DNA of 64,000 nt, taken from Sphingobacterium sp. JB170 (GTDB lineage Bacteria > Bacteroidota > Bacteroidia > Sphingobacteriales > Sphingobacteriaceae). A program made the position numbers and the translations under genes. Of the stretch, positions 35,590 through 45,916 are shown one piece after another. Each line of letters opens with the position of its first letter. Position 1 is the stretch's first letter. The stretch spans positions 1 through 64,000 of the forward strand of contig NZ_FUKU01000053.1 in NCBI RefSeq assembly GCF_900163865.1, written 5' to 3'. The notes under the pieces are model-generated. The model worked only from the letters and a program-made list of their open reading frames with translations. It made no database searches and had not been told where the DNA came from.

Positions 35590-35855
35590 ATGGAAGAGTT
35601 GATGGATTTATCAAACGTTTTGCTTGACCGAACTAATTTAGATTTCTCCCACTATCTAGATCAAGAAATTGACTGGAGCGACGGATTGATAGGTATAAAA
35701 GGAGCAAGAGGGACCGGTACGACGACTCTGTTGCTCCAGTATTTAAAGTAGTTGGATATTCCGATAAATCAGAAGTTGTATTTATCGTTAGATGATATTT
35801 ATTTCACGGATCATAGGATCACCAGTCTTGGAAAAGATTTTTATTTGCGTTAAAA
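35590..35855 (+). pseudogene. DUF4143-type AAA ATPase, N-terminal fragment
   Basis: From the ATG at 35590 the frame reads MEELMDLSNVLLDRTNLDFS and then IDWSDGLIGIKGARGTGTTT, closely matching the start of the ATPase at 33823. The Walker A lysine is replaced by Thr (GARGTGTTT instead of GxRGxGKTT). A stop follows at 35749. After it the same frame family resumes (LYLSLDDIYFTDHRITSLG) before a further stop near 35853. The rest of the gene is missing. Confidence 0.75.
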
Positions 35856-36245
35856 ACTTTTGCTCCAAATTCGGCTTCCCTGCTGTCAGCGGCATAGGGT
35901 GCAAGTATCGTAGTTCTGAACGAAATCTACACCATTCTGAATTAAAATTCTCCCCATTGATTCTCTTTACCTCGTTATATTTGAGCATTAATGTATATAT
36001 AACCAGATGCGCTAACCAAACACTATAGTCATTACATTAAACTTGAAAGATTATTCTTTACAGGAGTAAACGTCCACCGCTAGTTACAACCATCGGATAA
36101 TTTTACTGATCTAGCGCTGTATGAGCTGTATGAAAGGTTCAATACTAATAGTGATGTATTGAAATTGCTTTTTGTAAAAAATACTTCAAGGATTGTCAAG
36201 TTTAAAAAAATGGTCGTAGCCTGTTATTATAAAATCGCCTATAAC
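35856..36245. other. non-coding stretch before GH95
   Basis: Only short frames with stops are seen. A minus-strand frame (35788-35988) overlaps the ATPase remnant and has no recognised family. No clear promoter for the GH95 gene was found. Confidence 0.4.
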
Positions 36246-38846
36246 ATGAAAACATATTTCAGATATTTAATAGTTTGTCTCCCTTTTTGTCTCGCTATGA
36301 GTTTGAGCGTGATAGCACAGGATGTAAAACTGTGGTACAATAAACCGGCGATCGCTTGGGAAGAGGCTTTGCCTCTAGGAAATGCAAAGATGGGAGCCAT
36401 GGTTTTTGGAGGTCTTGAGACAGAACATTATCAGCTGAACGATAATACATTGTGGTCGGGTTATCCAAGTGATGGCAATAATAGAGGCGCGCTAGCCGTG
36501 CTTCCGGAAGTTCGAAAAGCGATTTTGGAAGAGAAGTATACGCAGGCTGAGAACCTGTGGAAGAAGATGCAGGGCCCATATTCCGCTAGTTATCTCCCAA
36601 TGGGAGACCTGTGGCTGCATTTCCAACATGGGGACTCTTCGGTATCAAATTACTACAGGGAGCTTAGTTTGGATAGCGCTGTAAGTAAAGTCCGGTATAG
36701 AATTAATGATATCAACTATATCAGGGAATCGTTTATTAGCAGAACAGATGGAGGTCTTGTTCTACGAATTTCGGCAGATAGACCTGGAGCGATCTCGTTT
36801 AAAATGGAGCTTACTAGCAAATTGAAGCACACTGTCATAGCAGATCTGAATGGGCAAATGGTGTTAAAGGGTGTAGCACCAAGCTACATAGCCAAACGTG
36901 ATTTTGAGCCAAGGCAAGTGGTATACAATGAACCCCTTGGCGAGGGGATGCGGTTTGAAATTCATGCCGCCGTTCACACCAGTGGTGGTACGGTTGCAAA
37001 TGAAAATGGACAAGTGAATGTGAGGGGAGCTGATGAAGTTCTTGTTTTCCTTACCGATGCAACAAGCTTTGCAGGTTTTGATAAGTCACCAGGACTTCAG
37101 GGAGTGGATGCCCATAAGGCTGCTTTGAAAGGGCTACAGGAGCTTCAAAAGCAATCTTTTAAAAGACTCAAAAAAGAGCACGTGCAGGATCATTCGTCTC
37201 TTTTTAATAGGGTGGCCATTTCTTTAGGTGGTGATCCTGTTAATACCAAGCGTACCACCGACGAGCGCATACGTAGATTTTCTGCTGGCGAGTCCGACAA
37301 TGGTCTTTTAGAACTATATTACCAATTTGGTCGTTATCTGCTTATCGCGAGTTCGCGCCCTGGTGGGCCTCCTGCTAATTTACAAGGGTTATGGAACAAC
37401 GATCTTCAGCCCCCCTGGGGAAGTAATTATACGATGAATATCAACACCCAGATGAATTACTGGCTAGCAGAGAATACGAATCTAGCTGAATGTCACGTTC
37501 CGTTATTTGATTTTATAGGTGAGCTCGCCGTTAATGGTGCGCAGACAGCCCGCGTAAATTACGGTATTAACAATGGATGGCTCAGTCACCATAATTCGGA
37601 TATATGGGCAAAAACATCGCCTACAGGAGGTTATACATGGGATCCCAAAGGGATGCCTCGCTGGTCGGCATGGCCTATGTCCGGCGCGTGGCTCAGTTGT
37701 CATTTGTGGGAGCATTATCTATATTCCGAAGATCTAATTTTTTTATCCCAAAAAGCTTATCCGTTGATGCGAGGTGCTGCTGTGGCGATGCTTGAATGGT
37801 TAGTAGACGATCCGACCGGCAAATATCTAATTACGATTCCGTCCACTTCGCCGGAGAACACCGTGAAAATTAAAGGCAAGGAGTATCAGCTGAGTATGGC
37901 CAGTACCATGGATATGGCTATTATTCGTGAACTCTTTTCTGCATGTATAGCCGCTTGCGAACTGCTTGCCGTAGACGAGCCGTTTAAACTGCAGCTCCAA
38001 GCGGCAATGGAGCGCCTTTATCCATATCATATCGGAGGGGACGGGCAACTGCAAGAGTGGTATAAGGACTGGGATGATCCGCAGGATAAACACCGGCATA
38101 TCTCGCATCTTTTTGGTCTTTATCCAGGCAACCAGATTAGTACGATAAAAACTCCTGAGCTCGCTGCAGCGGCGAAACGGACGCTACTTGATAGGGGTGA
38201 TGAGAGTACCGGTTGGTCCATGGCATGGAAAACAAACTGGTGGGCCAGGCTCTTTGACGGTAATCATGCCTACAAAATTTTAAAAGACGCCTTGCATTAT
38301 ATCGACCCCCGGGAGCAAAGAGGACAGATGAGTGGTGGTGGTGCATATCCCAATCTGTTTGACGCCCATCCTCCTTTTCAGATCGATGGTAATTTTGGTG
38401 CCACAGCCGGCATAACTGAAATGTTGATGCAAAGCCACGCCTCAGAAATCCATCTGTTGCCAGCATTGCCTGATAGGTGGCCCCAAGGGTATATATCAGG
38501 CATAAGAGCACGAGGCAATTTTAGCGTTAATATAAAGTGGAACGAAGGGAAACTTCATGCTGCGAGCATCCATTCGGGAAATGGAGGCGTCTGCCGGGTG
38601 CGCTCCTGGCAACCGCTTGTGGTAAGACACAATGAGACAGAAGTGATTACATCTGATCAAACAAGAAGCGTAAACGAACATAAGGCGGTCATGAAATTCT
38701 TTAACAATACCCAAGGATCATTACTGGAACTTGATATCCCGCAGTCTTACGAAATTGAATTTGAAACTAAACCCGGCCTGACCTATCAACTTACACCGCT
38801 GATCGGGAAAGAAAGTAAAGATGAGTATGAAGATGTTAAAAACTAA
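36246..38846 (+). CDS. GH95 glycoside hydrolase (alpha-L-fucosidase type)
   Basis: I start the gene at the ATG 36246 (MKTYFRYLIVCLPFCLAMSL), which gives a signal peptide ending SVIAQ; an in-frame ATG at 36159 would add 29 residues before it. The N-terminal beta-domain has LWYNKPAIAWEEALPLGNAK and GAMVFGG. The (alpha/alpha)6 catalytic domain has SSRPGGPPANLQGLWNNDLQ, PPWGSNYTMNINTQMNYWLA with the paired Asn, IPSTSPENT with the probable acid Glu, and PFQIDGNFGATAGITEML. GH95 removes alpha-1,2-L-fucose or the related alpha-L-galactose. The length of 866 residues is normal. It overlaps the next gene by 26 bases, so the two are coupled. Confidence 0.92.
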   Translation: MKTYFRYLIVCLPFCLAMSLSVIAQDVKLWYNKPAIAWEEALPLGNAKMGAMVFGGLETEHYQLNDNTLWSGYPSDGNNRGALAVLPEVRKAILEEKYTQAENLWKKMQGPYSASYLPMGDLWLHFQHGDSSVSNYYRELSLDSAVSKVRYRINDINYIRESFISRTDGGLVLRISADRPGAISFKMELTSKLKHTVIADLNGQMVLKGVAPSYIAKRDFEPRQVVYNEPLGEGMRFEIHAAVHTSGGTVANENGQVNVRGADEVLVFLTDATSFAGFDKSPGLQGVDAHKAALKGLQELQKQSFKRLKKEHVQDHSSLFNRVAISLGGDPVNTKRTTDERIRRFSAGESDNGLLELYYQFGRYLLIASSRPGGPPANLQGLWNNDLQPPWGSNYTMNINTQMNYWLAENTNLAECHVPLFDFIGELAVNGAQTARVNYGINNGWLSHHNSDIWAKTSPTGGYTWDPKGMPRWSAWPMSGAWLSCHLWEHYLYSEDLIFLSQKAYPLMRGAAVAMLEWLVDDPTGKYLITIPSTSPENTVKIKGKEYQLSMASTMDMAIIRELFSACIAACELLAVDEPFKLQLQAAMERLYPYHIGGDGQLQEWYKDWDDPQDKHRHISHLFGLYPGNQISTIKTPELAAAAKRTLLDRGDESTGWSMAWKTNWWARLFDGNHAYKILKDALHYIDPREQRGQMSGGGAYPNLFDAHPPFQIDGNFGATAGITEMLMQSHASEIHLLPALPDRWPQGYISGIRARGNFSVNIKWNEGKLHAASIHSGNGGVCRVRSWQPLVVRHNETEVITSDQTRSVNEHKAVMKFFNNTQGSLLELDIPQSYEIEFETKPGLTYQLTPLIGKESKDEYEDVKN

Positions 38847-40020
38847 CCTGATGAAAGTTGTGAAGTACTTGCCGATTTTAGGTCTACTTTATTTCTCCAC
38901 CGCTCTGCGTGCTCAGCAACCTTCCGTCGCTGAAAAGGTCCGTAGCACATTAAAACAGCAGATCGAAGATCAGGCGGCCTGGGCCCTGCGAGAACAGCCC
39001 CAGACGATAACGGCCACAATTTGTACGCGTAGTGAAGGAGGCGTTCATGATTTTTATTCAGAAGGGGATTATTGGTGGCCAGATCCGCAAAATCCCCAGG
39101 GACCCTTTGTGCGGCGTGATGGGCAGAGTAACCCTGAAAATTTTGTCTCCCACCGCCGAGCGATGATTCGATTTAGTCGAATTATCGGCGCATTAGCCTC
39201 TGCCTATACGCTTAAGCCCGATCCAATATACCTTGAGCATGCTATAAAGCATCTTGAGGCCTGGTTTGTCCATGCGGACACGAAAATGAATCCAAATCTC
39301 TTGTACGCTCAGGCTATAAAAGGTCTCTTTAGCGGACGTGGAATAGGAATTATCGACACGATCCACTTAATAGAGGTTGCTCAGGGCATGCTTGTTTTTG
39401 AGCGCGCCGAGGATTTTCCGGTAGAGACCAAACAGAAGGTTCACGAATGGTTTGCGGAATATCTTGACTGGATAACCTCACATCAGTACGGTCTTGACGA
39501 GATGAAAGCATCCAATAATCATGGTACTTGCTGGGTGCTACAGGTTGCTAGTTTTGCAAAATTGGTAGGCGATAAGGCGAAGCTTGAACTTGCGCGCGAG
39601 CGTTTTAAAACAGTGTTGTTACCTACGCAGTTGTCCTCGGATGGGAGTTTTCCTTTAGAACTCAGTAGAACTAAACCTTACGGTTATTCTTTATTTAATC
39701 TCGATGCGATGGTAATGATTGCACACATACTTTCCTCTTCTGAAGACAATTTGTGGGAATTCAGTACCGACAGCGGGGCGAGCCTTCGGACAGCAATGGA
39801 ATTTATGTACCCTTTTATGAAAAACAAAGACGCATGGCCCTACCAAAAGGATGTGATGTACTGGGAACAGTGGCCTGTTGCGCAGCCTGCCCTCGTGTTT
39901 TGCGCGAGTGCGTACAATAAAGACCAGTGGATAGAGCTCTGGGCCAAACTAGACCATCTACCCACCCAGGGCGAGGTAATCAGGAATCTACCGATTCGAA
40001 ACCCAGTTATCTGGTTTTAA
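38821..40020 (+). CDS. alginate lyase family protein (PL38-like)
   Basis: The 399-residue secreted protein has a signal ending STALRAQ and an (alpha/alpha) toroid with FYSEGDYWWPDPQNPQGPFV, RDGQSNPENF, the catalytic-type motif MKASNNHGTCWVLQ (Asn-His) and DGSFPLELSRTKPYGYSLFN with the Tyr. This is the alginate-lyase (PF05426) fold; the short form with YWWPDP resembles PL38 glucuronan lyases. The expected activity is beta-elimination of a uronate polymer, giving unsaturated ends for the GH88 enzyme at 55158. The start ATG lies inside the GH95 gene; alternative starts are the nearby in-frame Met codons at 38827 and 38851. Confidence 0.8.
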   Translation: MSMKMLKTNLMKVVKYLPILGLLYFSTALRAQQPSVAEKVRSTLKQQIEDQAAWALREQPQTITATICTRSEGGVHDFYSEGDYWWPDPQNPQGPFVRRDGQSNPENFVSHRRAMIRFSRIIGALASAYTLKPDPIYLEHAIKHLEAWFVHADTKMNPNLLYAQAIKGLFSGRGIGIIDTIHLIEVAQGMLVFERAEDFPVETKQKVHEWFAEYLDWITSHQYGLDEMKASNNHGTCWVLQVASFAKLVGDKAKLELARERFKTVLLPTQLSSDGSFPLELSRTKPYGYSLFNLDAMVMIAHILSSSEDNLWEFSTDSGASLRTAMEFMYPFMKNKDAWPYQKDVMYWEQWPVAQPALVFCASAYNKDQWIELWAKLDHLPTQGEVIRNLPIRNPVIWF

Positions 40021-40098
40021 ACTGATGTATGGAATAAATAATCATGGGTGGGTGTGATAGAAAACAGAATTAATCAACACAATGAATCGAAGATAAAG

Positions 40099-41697
40099 AT
40101 GAAAAGCATTAAGAAAACAAGTGACATTAGTAGGGAATTTCTAATAAACATTAACAAACAGAATGCATCGAAATATTTTTTTGCGCCCTTGCTTCTAGTG
40201 TCGCTATTGGTTAGCGTGACGGGTTTTGCGCAACAGGTAACCGGGCAGGAGCAGCTTGCTATCCAAATTGATAAACAGGGGAATATCACGTATATTCCCG
40301 ATGAGCGAGGGAATATTATACCGGATTTTTCAGCTGTCGGATATACGCAAGGTAAAAGAGCCATTCCTCAGGTTCCTACCGTTGTTGTACTCCACCCATC
40401 GAGCAGTGGCAACGATCAGCATGTTATACAACAGGCGATTGATAGTGTTAGCGCTCTCCCACCTGATAAAGACGGCCTCAGGGGAGCTATTTTGCTGGCT
40501 AAGGGAATATACCGTATTGCAGGTACTTTAAAGATTAACCAGAGTGGAGTTGTGTTGAAAGGAGAAGGAGATAAGGCCGGAGGTACCACAATCATAGCAA
40601 CAGGCAGCGGACGTCGTAGCTTGCTTAAAATTTCCGGAACAGGTGACTATAATGTTCGCCAAAGTGAGGCGCAGCGCGTGATTCAAAATTATGTGCCGCA
40701 GGGCGCTAAGAAGCTTGTTTTAGCCGATGCGGCCGGTTTAAAGGTAGGGATGGATATCCTTTTGTGTTATAATATGAACGATCGCTGGATTTCGGCCCTG
40801 AAGATGGATCAGATTGACGCTAAAACGGGAACGGTTCAGTGGCAGCCTACAGATTATGAGCTGAAATTTGAGCGTCGTGTAACCGCTGTTAATGGAGATA
40901 CTATATCTTTAGACAATCCGGTGATGATGGCTATTGATAAGCTGTATGGTGCTGCCCATATATACCCTTTCACCTTTGAGGGTAGAATTGCGCAGGTGGG
41001 CATCGAAGATCTACGACTAGAATCGGAATATGCAGATGAGCAGGACGAAAATCACGGATGGATTGCGGTTGACATGGATAAGCTGGAAAATTGCTGGGTG
41101 GAACGTATTACCGCCCAATACTTCGGCTATGCTGCCGTAAGTTTGGGCTATTACGCTAAGCAGGTGACCGTCCTGGACTGCACCTCTCTAACGCCTAAAT
41201 CCATCATTACCGGCGGACGGCGTTATTCGTTTAATAACAACGGGCAGCTTAATCTCTTCAAAAATCTTTATACGTCTCACGGGCGCCATGATTTTGTAAC
41301 TGGTGCTAAAACCCTAGGACCGAATGTTTTTACGAATTGTCGCGCGGAATATGCGCATGCCGATATTGGTCCACATCACCGCTGGGCGGTAGGGACGCTG
41401 TATGATCAGATCGTTACCGATGGCCAGATCAATGTGCAGGATCGAGGGAATTGGGGTACAGGCCACGGCTGGGCTGGGATAACGCAGGTGTTATGGAATT
41501 GTGAAGCGCAAGGTATTACGTTGCAGCGGCCGTGGGTTTCGGGCGAAAACTATAGTTTTTTCAGTCGAGGGGCACTATTACGGGGACGCCTAGAAGGCAG
41601 ACCTACGGGATATATATATCAGCATAGTAAAAAAGCTCCGGTACCCTCGTTATTCGAACTGCAGAAACTGCAGCGACGCCATACCGGGCGTTACTAA
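40099..41697 (+). CDS. secreted right-handed beta-helix protein, pectate-lyase-like
   Basis: I start at the ATG 40099 (MKSIKKTSDISREFL), which leads into the signal LLLVSLLVSVTGFAQQ; the longer frame from 40048 uses GTG. The mature protein has a pectate-lyase-3-like start (VVLHPSSSGNDQHVIQQAID), then ILLAKGIYRIAGTLKINQSG and VVLKGEGDKAGGTTII, followed by beta-helix turns. The segment YTSHGRHDFVTGAKTLGPNV followed by AEYAHADIGPHHRWAVG recurs in secreted Bacteroidota and Verrucomicrobiota polysaccharide lyases or epimerase-like enzymes. The exact activity is unknown; a uronic-acid polymer is the likely target given its neighbours. Confidence 0.75.
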   Translation: MKSIKKTSDISREFLININKQNASKYFFAPLLLVSLLVSVTGFAQQVTGQEQLAIQIDKQGNITYIPDERGNIIPDFSAVGYTQGKRAIPQVPTVVVLHPSSSGNDQHVIQQAIDSVSALPPDKDGLRGAILLAKGIYRIAGTLKINQSGVVLKGEGDKAGGTTIIATGSGRRSLLKISGTGDYNVRQSEAQRVIQNYVPQGAKKLVLADAAGLKVGMDILLCYNMNDRWISALKMDQIDAKTGTVQWQPTDYELKFERRVTAVNGDTISLDNPVMMAIDKLYGAAHIYPFTFEGRIAQVGIEDLRLESEYADEQDENHGWIAVDMDKLENCWVERITAQYFGYAAVSLGYYAKQVTVLDCTSLTPKSIITGGRRYSFNNNGQLNLFKNLYTSHGRHDFVTGAKTLGPNVFTNCRAEYAHADIGPHHRWAVGTLYDQIVTDGQINVQDRGNWGTGHGWAGITQVLWNCEAQGITLQRPWVSGENYSFFSRGALLRGRLEGRPTGYIYQHSKKAPVPSLFELQKLQRRHTGRY

Positions 41698-41776
41698 AAA
41701 AAAATAACGGTAGCCAGTTGTATGTTAAATTGATTATTTTTGATCATCTCAATATTAAAATAGACCTATTTAACCG

Positions 41777-44700
41777 ATGATCCGACGATTAACGAAGTTT
41801 TACGTTTCCTTATGCGTGCTATTATTTTTAAGTAATATGCTGCTTGCTGGAGATATCCGTTTTTTGCACCTTAATGTCAATGATGGACTATCACAAGGTA
41901 GTGTATTTGCTATTATGCAGGATTATCAAGGGTTTATGTGGATTGGAACGCGAGATGGGCTTAACAAGTACGATTCGCGTAAATTTACGACCTATCGTAA
42001 TAACCCGCGGGATAGTACATCCATTGGGAGTAACTTCGTACAGTCGATTATGGAGGATAGCCGAAAACGGCTATGGGTAGCGACAGTCGACGGCCTTAAC
42101 CTTTACAACCGAGCCCATGATAATTTTAGCCGTATTCGCCTTTCGAACCTGCAATCAAGCAGCACAAAATCCGAGCCGCTTGTGTACCATATCATGGAGG
42201 ATAGGCGGCATCAATTATGGATTGCGGCAAGCACTGGTTTATACCGAATAATTGAAGGCGAGTATCCCAGAGCAGAGCTAGTTTTTAACAGCATACCTAT
42301 AGAAATTGGTGATAAGGCACATATTTACCGGAATTTTCGGTACGTGTATGAAGATGCACGAGGTAAGATATGGTTATGTACCGACCAAGGGGTGGTGTCG
42401 ATGATCCGCAGTGGATTGGAGCTGCGCTTAGCGGATATTTATCCTATTCAAGGCGATGGGGGGCATGCCGAGCGCAGGTCCGTAGCAATCTACGAGATGA
42501 GCCCTGGCGTGCTGTGGGTGGCGACCAAGTACGATGGTATAAAAGTGATTGATGAACGTACAAGAACGATCAGTTACTATAAACATATCGAAGGGCAGAA
42601 AAATAGCCTACCGAGCAACGATGTACGCTCTATCGTTAAAGATCGTAAAGGAAGAGTGTGGATTGGAACATTTCATGGTCTTTCGCTGTTTCAGGGAGGA
42701 CATTTTAAGAATTATCATGCGCAAGATACGCAGAGCTATGGCTTAACAAATAATTCTATTCGTCCGATTTATGAAGATCGGCGCGGATCGATATGGATTG
42801 GAACGTATTTCGGAGGATTAAACATTATTGATGATGGCATTCCCGAATTTCAAAATTTTTCCTACAGCTCGCATCCTGGCCAGGGACTGAATTTTAATGT
42901 GGTGAGTGCATTTGCCGAGCAGCCCGATGGTACGCTCATTATAGGTACCGAAGGTGGAGGACTGAATTTTTTAGACCAAAGAACTGGTGAATTCACCTAC
43001 CAGCGGCACCAACCAGGTTTCTCAGGGAGCTTAAGTCATAATACCATAAAAGCACTCTGCCTAGACAGCGAACTGAACCTGTGGGTTGGTACGTACGAGG
43101 GCGGTCTTAACCTCAGACGTCGAGGGGAAACGACATTTGAGCATTTTCGCCACGATCCAACCGATCCTGAATCTCTGGCGAGCAATAATGTTTATTCTCT
43201 GCTACAGGATAAAAAGGGTGACCTCTGGATTGCAACATTCGGTGGGGGAGTGCAAAGGAGACGTAAAGGGAGTAAAGGGATGAAGTTAGAGACCTTTAGC
43301 ACCCATACCGGGGACTTGTTATCAAATATGGTGCGGATCTTGTTTGAAGATTCCAAAGGTAACCTGTGGATTGGTAGTGAGCGTGGGCTCTACTTGAAGA
43401 GACCAGAAAGTGAGCGCTTTGTTACTTTTTTACATAAGAAAGGTGACCCTTCCACCCTCAGTGGGGATGACGTTATTAGTGTTCATGAAGATGGAAAAGG
43501 GCGGATATGGGTCGGAACGAATATGACAGGGCTAAATCTATACGACCCTAATGGTGATCGGTTTGTACGTTATGATGTAGATAGTGGTCTCGCTGGTAAT
43601 AATATATTCGGTATTTTGCATGATGATAGTAATAACCTGTGGCTTAGTACCAATGCAGGGATTTCGTGCCTCGACCCACAGACGAATAAAATTCGAAATT
43701 ATGACCAAAACGACGGCTTGGTTGGCAATGAGTTTATTTATGGAGCGGCTCGACGTCTTTCTGCTGGACGGTTCGCATTTGGGAACTTTGCCGGGTTTAC
43801 TATTTTTCATCCTGACAGTATCCTTACCAACGATTTTATTCCACCGGTCGTTTTTACACAGTTACGCCTTTTTAATAAAACTGTTGTTCCCGGAAAGGAC
43901 AGCCCAATAAAAGCCGATATTTCTTTGCTCAAGGAGCTGGTGCTTAACCATACGCAGAACGTATTTAGTTTAGAATTTAGTGTGTTAAACTATATCCACG
44001 CCGATAAAAATAAATACGCTTATTTTTTGAAGAATTTTGATCAGCAATGGAATTATGTCAGCATGCCGGTTGCTACGTATACGAACCTTGATGCGGGCAA
44101 TTACGAATTATTTATAAAAGGCGCCAATAATGATGGAATATGGAATGAAAGCCCCACGGTTCTTAAAATAAAGATATTGCCGGCCCCCTGGCGGACGATG
44201 TGGGCATATTGCATTTACTTAGCCATTATAGGCCTCGTGATATTTTATGGCATCCGCTTCTTGGGCATCCGTAATAAACTTCGGCAGGAACTCCTACGGG
44301 AGCATATGGCCCTTGAAAAACAAAAAGAGATACACGAAGCAAAACTAGACTTCTTTACACATATTTCCCATGAGCTGCGGACCCCATTATCACTTATAGC
44401 CGGCCCTATAGAAAGGTTGGGAGAACAAAGCGAACTTTCCAATGGGGCGCGTTCTCTTTTGCAAAGTGCGAGCAATAGTGTTGACAGACTACTTCATTTA
44501 GTGAATCAACTATTGGATTTCCGTAAACACGAGGGCGGTCAGATCGTTTTGCAGCGCGAGTGGACCGATATTAAGTTGTTCACGCAGGGTATTTTGGATA
44601 GTTTTAAGATCCTTAGTGAACGGAATAACATTCGCCTTGTGTTGCGCTCCTATTTACCAGAGGGCGTTAGACTTCATGTTGATAAAGAACAGCTGGAGAA

Positions 44701-45916
44701 AGTGCTAACAAACATTTTATTTAATTCATTCAAATTTACACCCAAAGGAGGGAGCATCTGTGTACATCTATCCATGTCCGCCTCCCAGGATATGGCAGAT
44801 CATTGCGAAATTGCCGTTTGGGATACCGGCAGAGGCGTAACCAAGACAGATCTGCCCTACATATTTGATGAATTTTATCAGTCTACACAAAAAGGAAATC
44901 TACAGATTGGATCAGGGATTGGCCTCGCTCTTGCCAGGTCATTGGTCCGAATGCATGGGGGAGAAATAACCGCCTTAAGTGAACTAAAGCGGGATGATCA
45001 GCCCTATAATACGGTTGTGCGTATTACCTTACCCGTGGGAGATTTGGCTGATATAGAACAGGTTCCTGTGGCCGAGGTACCACTCGCCGAGGTAGAGCAG
45101 GAGGCAGAGGCGTCCTGCGATAATGATTATCGTTCTGGGGCTGCCAAAGTAGGCAAGCCGCTACTGCTTATTGTAGAGGATAATATAGAGCTTCGCTCAT
45201 TTATCCGAGAAAGTCTGCTTGAGCACTATATTATTAAAGAGGCTGCTGATGGTCAACAGGCCTGGGACCTCACCGAACAAATAGTACCCGACCTAATCGT
45301 TAGTGATGTGATGATGCCCAATAGCGATGGTATGGAACTACTGCAGAAAGTTCGCAAGACAAGAATGACCTGCCATATTCCAGTGATCTTACTTACTGCA
45401 CGTACCGCCGAACCGTATGTATTGGAGGCATTTAATCAGGGTACGGATGATTATATCACCAAGCCTTTTAGTGTACAGTTATTGCGACTGAAGATCCGAA
45501 ATATGCTTGATGTACGTAAGCGTTTGGAGGATAGGTTTATACAAAATCATATTGTAAAACCCACAGAGGAAGTTGTGATTGAACAGAATAGCTTTTTAAG
45601 TACAGTCATGGAGATCGTTCAGGAACATATCGACCAGGAAAGCTTTAGCGTTGAAGATCTGGCACGTTATTGTGGAATGAGCCGTACGGTGCTCTATCGC
45701 AAGGTTAAAAATTTCTCAGGATTAAATGTTGTTGAATTTATAAATGTGGTTCGTTTAAAAAAGGCCGCTCAATTACTCGAAACGGCGGTCGATATAACCG
45801 TTAGTGAGGTAGCTTATAAAGTCGGTTTTACGGACCCGAAATACTTTAGTAAAACATTCAAAAAGTTCTTTGGCGTGTCTCCCTCGCAATACGTACAAAC
45901 GCGTAAGCAGGAGTAA
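41777..45916 (+). CDS. hybrid two-component system regulator (HTCS) of PUL 2
   Basis: The 1379-residue single-protein sensor-regulator has a signal/TM start, then 14 or so Reg_prop beta-propeller repeats (for example GFMWIGTRDGLNKYD, GRVWIGTFHGLSLF) and a Y_Y_Y domain at about 700-795. A TM segment lies near 808-826. The HisKA box FFTHISHELRTPLSLIAG has the His near residue 866, and the HATPase has GIGLALARSLVRMHGG. A receiver domain from about 1129 contains VSDVMMPNSDG with the phospho-Asp, and a C-terminal AraC helix-turn-helix pair contains MSRTVLYRKVKNFSG and VAYKVGFTDPKYFSKTFKKF. It senses an oligosaccharide in the periplasm and activates PUL genes. It sits between the lyases and SusCD, so it should control PUL 2. 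Confidence 0.96.
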   Translation: MIRRLTKFYVSLCVLLFLSNMLLAGDIRFLHLNVNDGLSQGSVFAIMQDYQGFMWIGTRDGLNKYDSRKFTTYRNNPRDSTSIGSNFVQSIMEDSRKRLWVATVDGLNLYNRAHDNFSRIRLSNLQSSSTKSEPLVYHIMEDRRHQLWIAASTGLYRIIEGEYPRAELVFNSIPIEIGDKAHIYRNFRYVYEDARGKIWLCTDQGVVSMIRSGLELRLADIYPIQGDGGHAERRSVAIYEMSPGVLWVATKYDGIKVIDERTRTISYYKHIEGQKNSLPSNDVRSIVKDRKGRVWIGTFHGLSLFQGGHFKNYHAQDTQSYGLTNNSIRPIYEDRRGSIWIGTYFGGLNIIDDGIPEFQNFSYSSHPGQGLNFNVVSAFAEQPDGTLIIGTEGGGLNFLDQRTGEFTYQRHQPGFSGSLSHNTIKALCLDSELNLWVGTYEGGLNLRRRGETTFEHFRHDPTDPESLASNNVYSLLQDKKGDLWIATFGGGVQRRRKGSKGMKLETFSTHTGDLLSNMVRILFEDSKGNLWIGSERGLYLKRPESERFVTFLHKKGDPSTLSGDDVISVHEDGKGRIWVGTNMTGLNLYDPNGDRFVRYDVDSGLAGNNIFGILHDDSNNLWLSTNAGISCLDPQTNKIRNYDQNDGLVGNEFIYGAARRLSAGRFAFGNFAGFTIFHPDSILTNDFIPPVVFTQLRLFNKTVVPGKDSPIKADISLLKELVLNHTQNVFSLEFSVLNYIHADKNKYAYFLKNFDQQWNYVSMPVATYTNLDAGNYELFIKGANNDGIWNESPTVLKIKILPAPWRTMWAYCIYLAIIGLVIFYGIRFLGIRNKLRQELLREHMALEKQKEIHEAKLDFFTHISHELRTPLSLIAGPIERLGEQSELSNGARSLLQSASNSVDRLLHLVNQLLDFRKHEGGQIVLQREWTDIKLFTQGILDSFKILSERNNIRLVLRSYLPEGVRLHVDKEQLEKVLTNILFNSFKFTPKGGSICVHLSMSASQDMADHCEIAVWDTGRGVTKTDLPYIFDEFYQSTQKGNLQIGSGIGLALARSLVRMHGGEITALSELKRDDQPYNTVVRITLPVGDLADIEQVPVAEVPLAEVEQEAEASCDNDYRSGAAKVGKPLLLIVEDNIELRSFIRESLLEHYIIKEAADGQQAWDLTEQIVPDLIVSDVMMPNSDGMELLQKVRKTRMTCHIPVILLTARTAEPYVLEAFNQGTDDYITKPFSVQLLRLKIRNMLDVRKRLEDRFIQNHIVKPTEEVVIEQNSFLSTVMEIVQEHIDQESFSVEDLARYCGMSRTVLYRKVKNFSGLNVVEFINVVRLKKAAQLLETAVDITVSEVAYKVGFTDPKYFSKTFKKFFGVSPSQYVQTRKQE

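Noticed and set aside
40048..40098. Start of the beta-helix gene at GTG 40048
   Set aside because: The 17 extra residues delay the signal peptide; the ATG at 40099 is more plausible.
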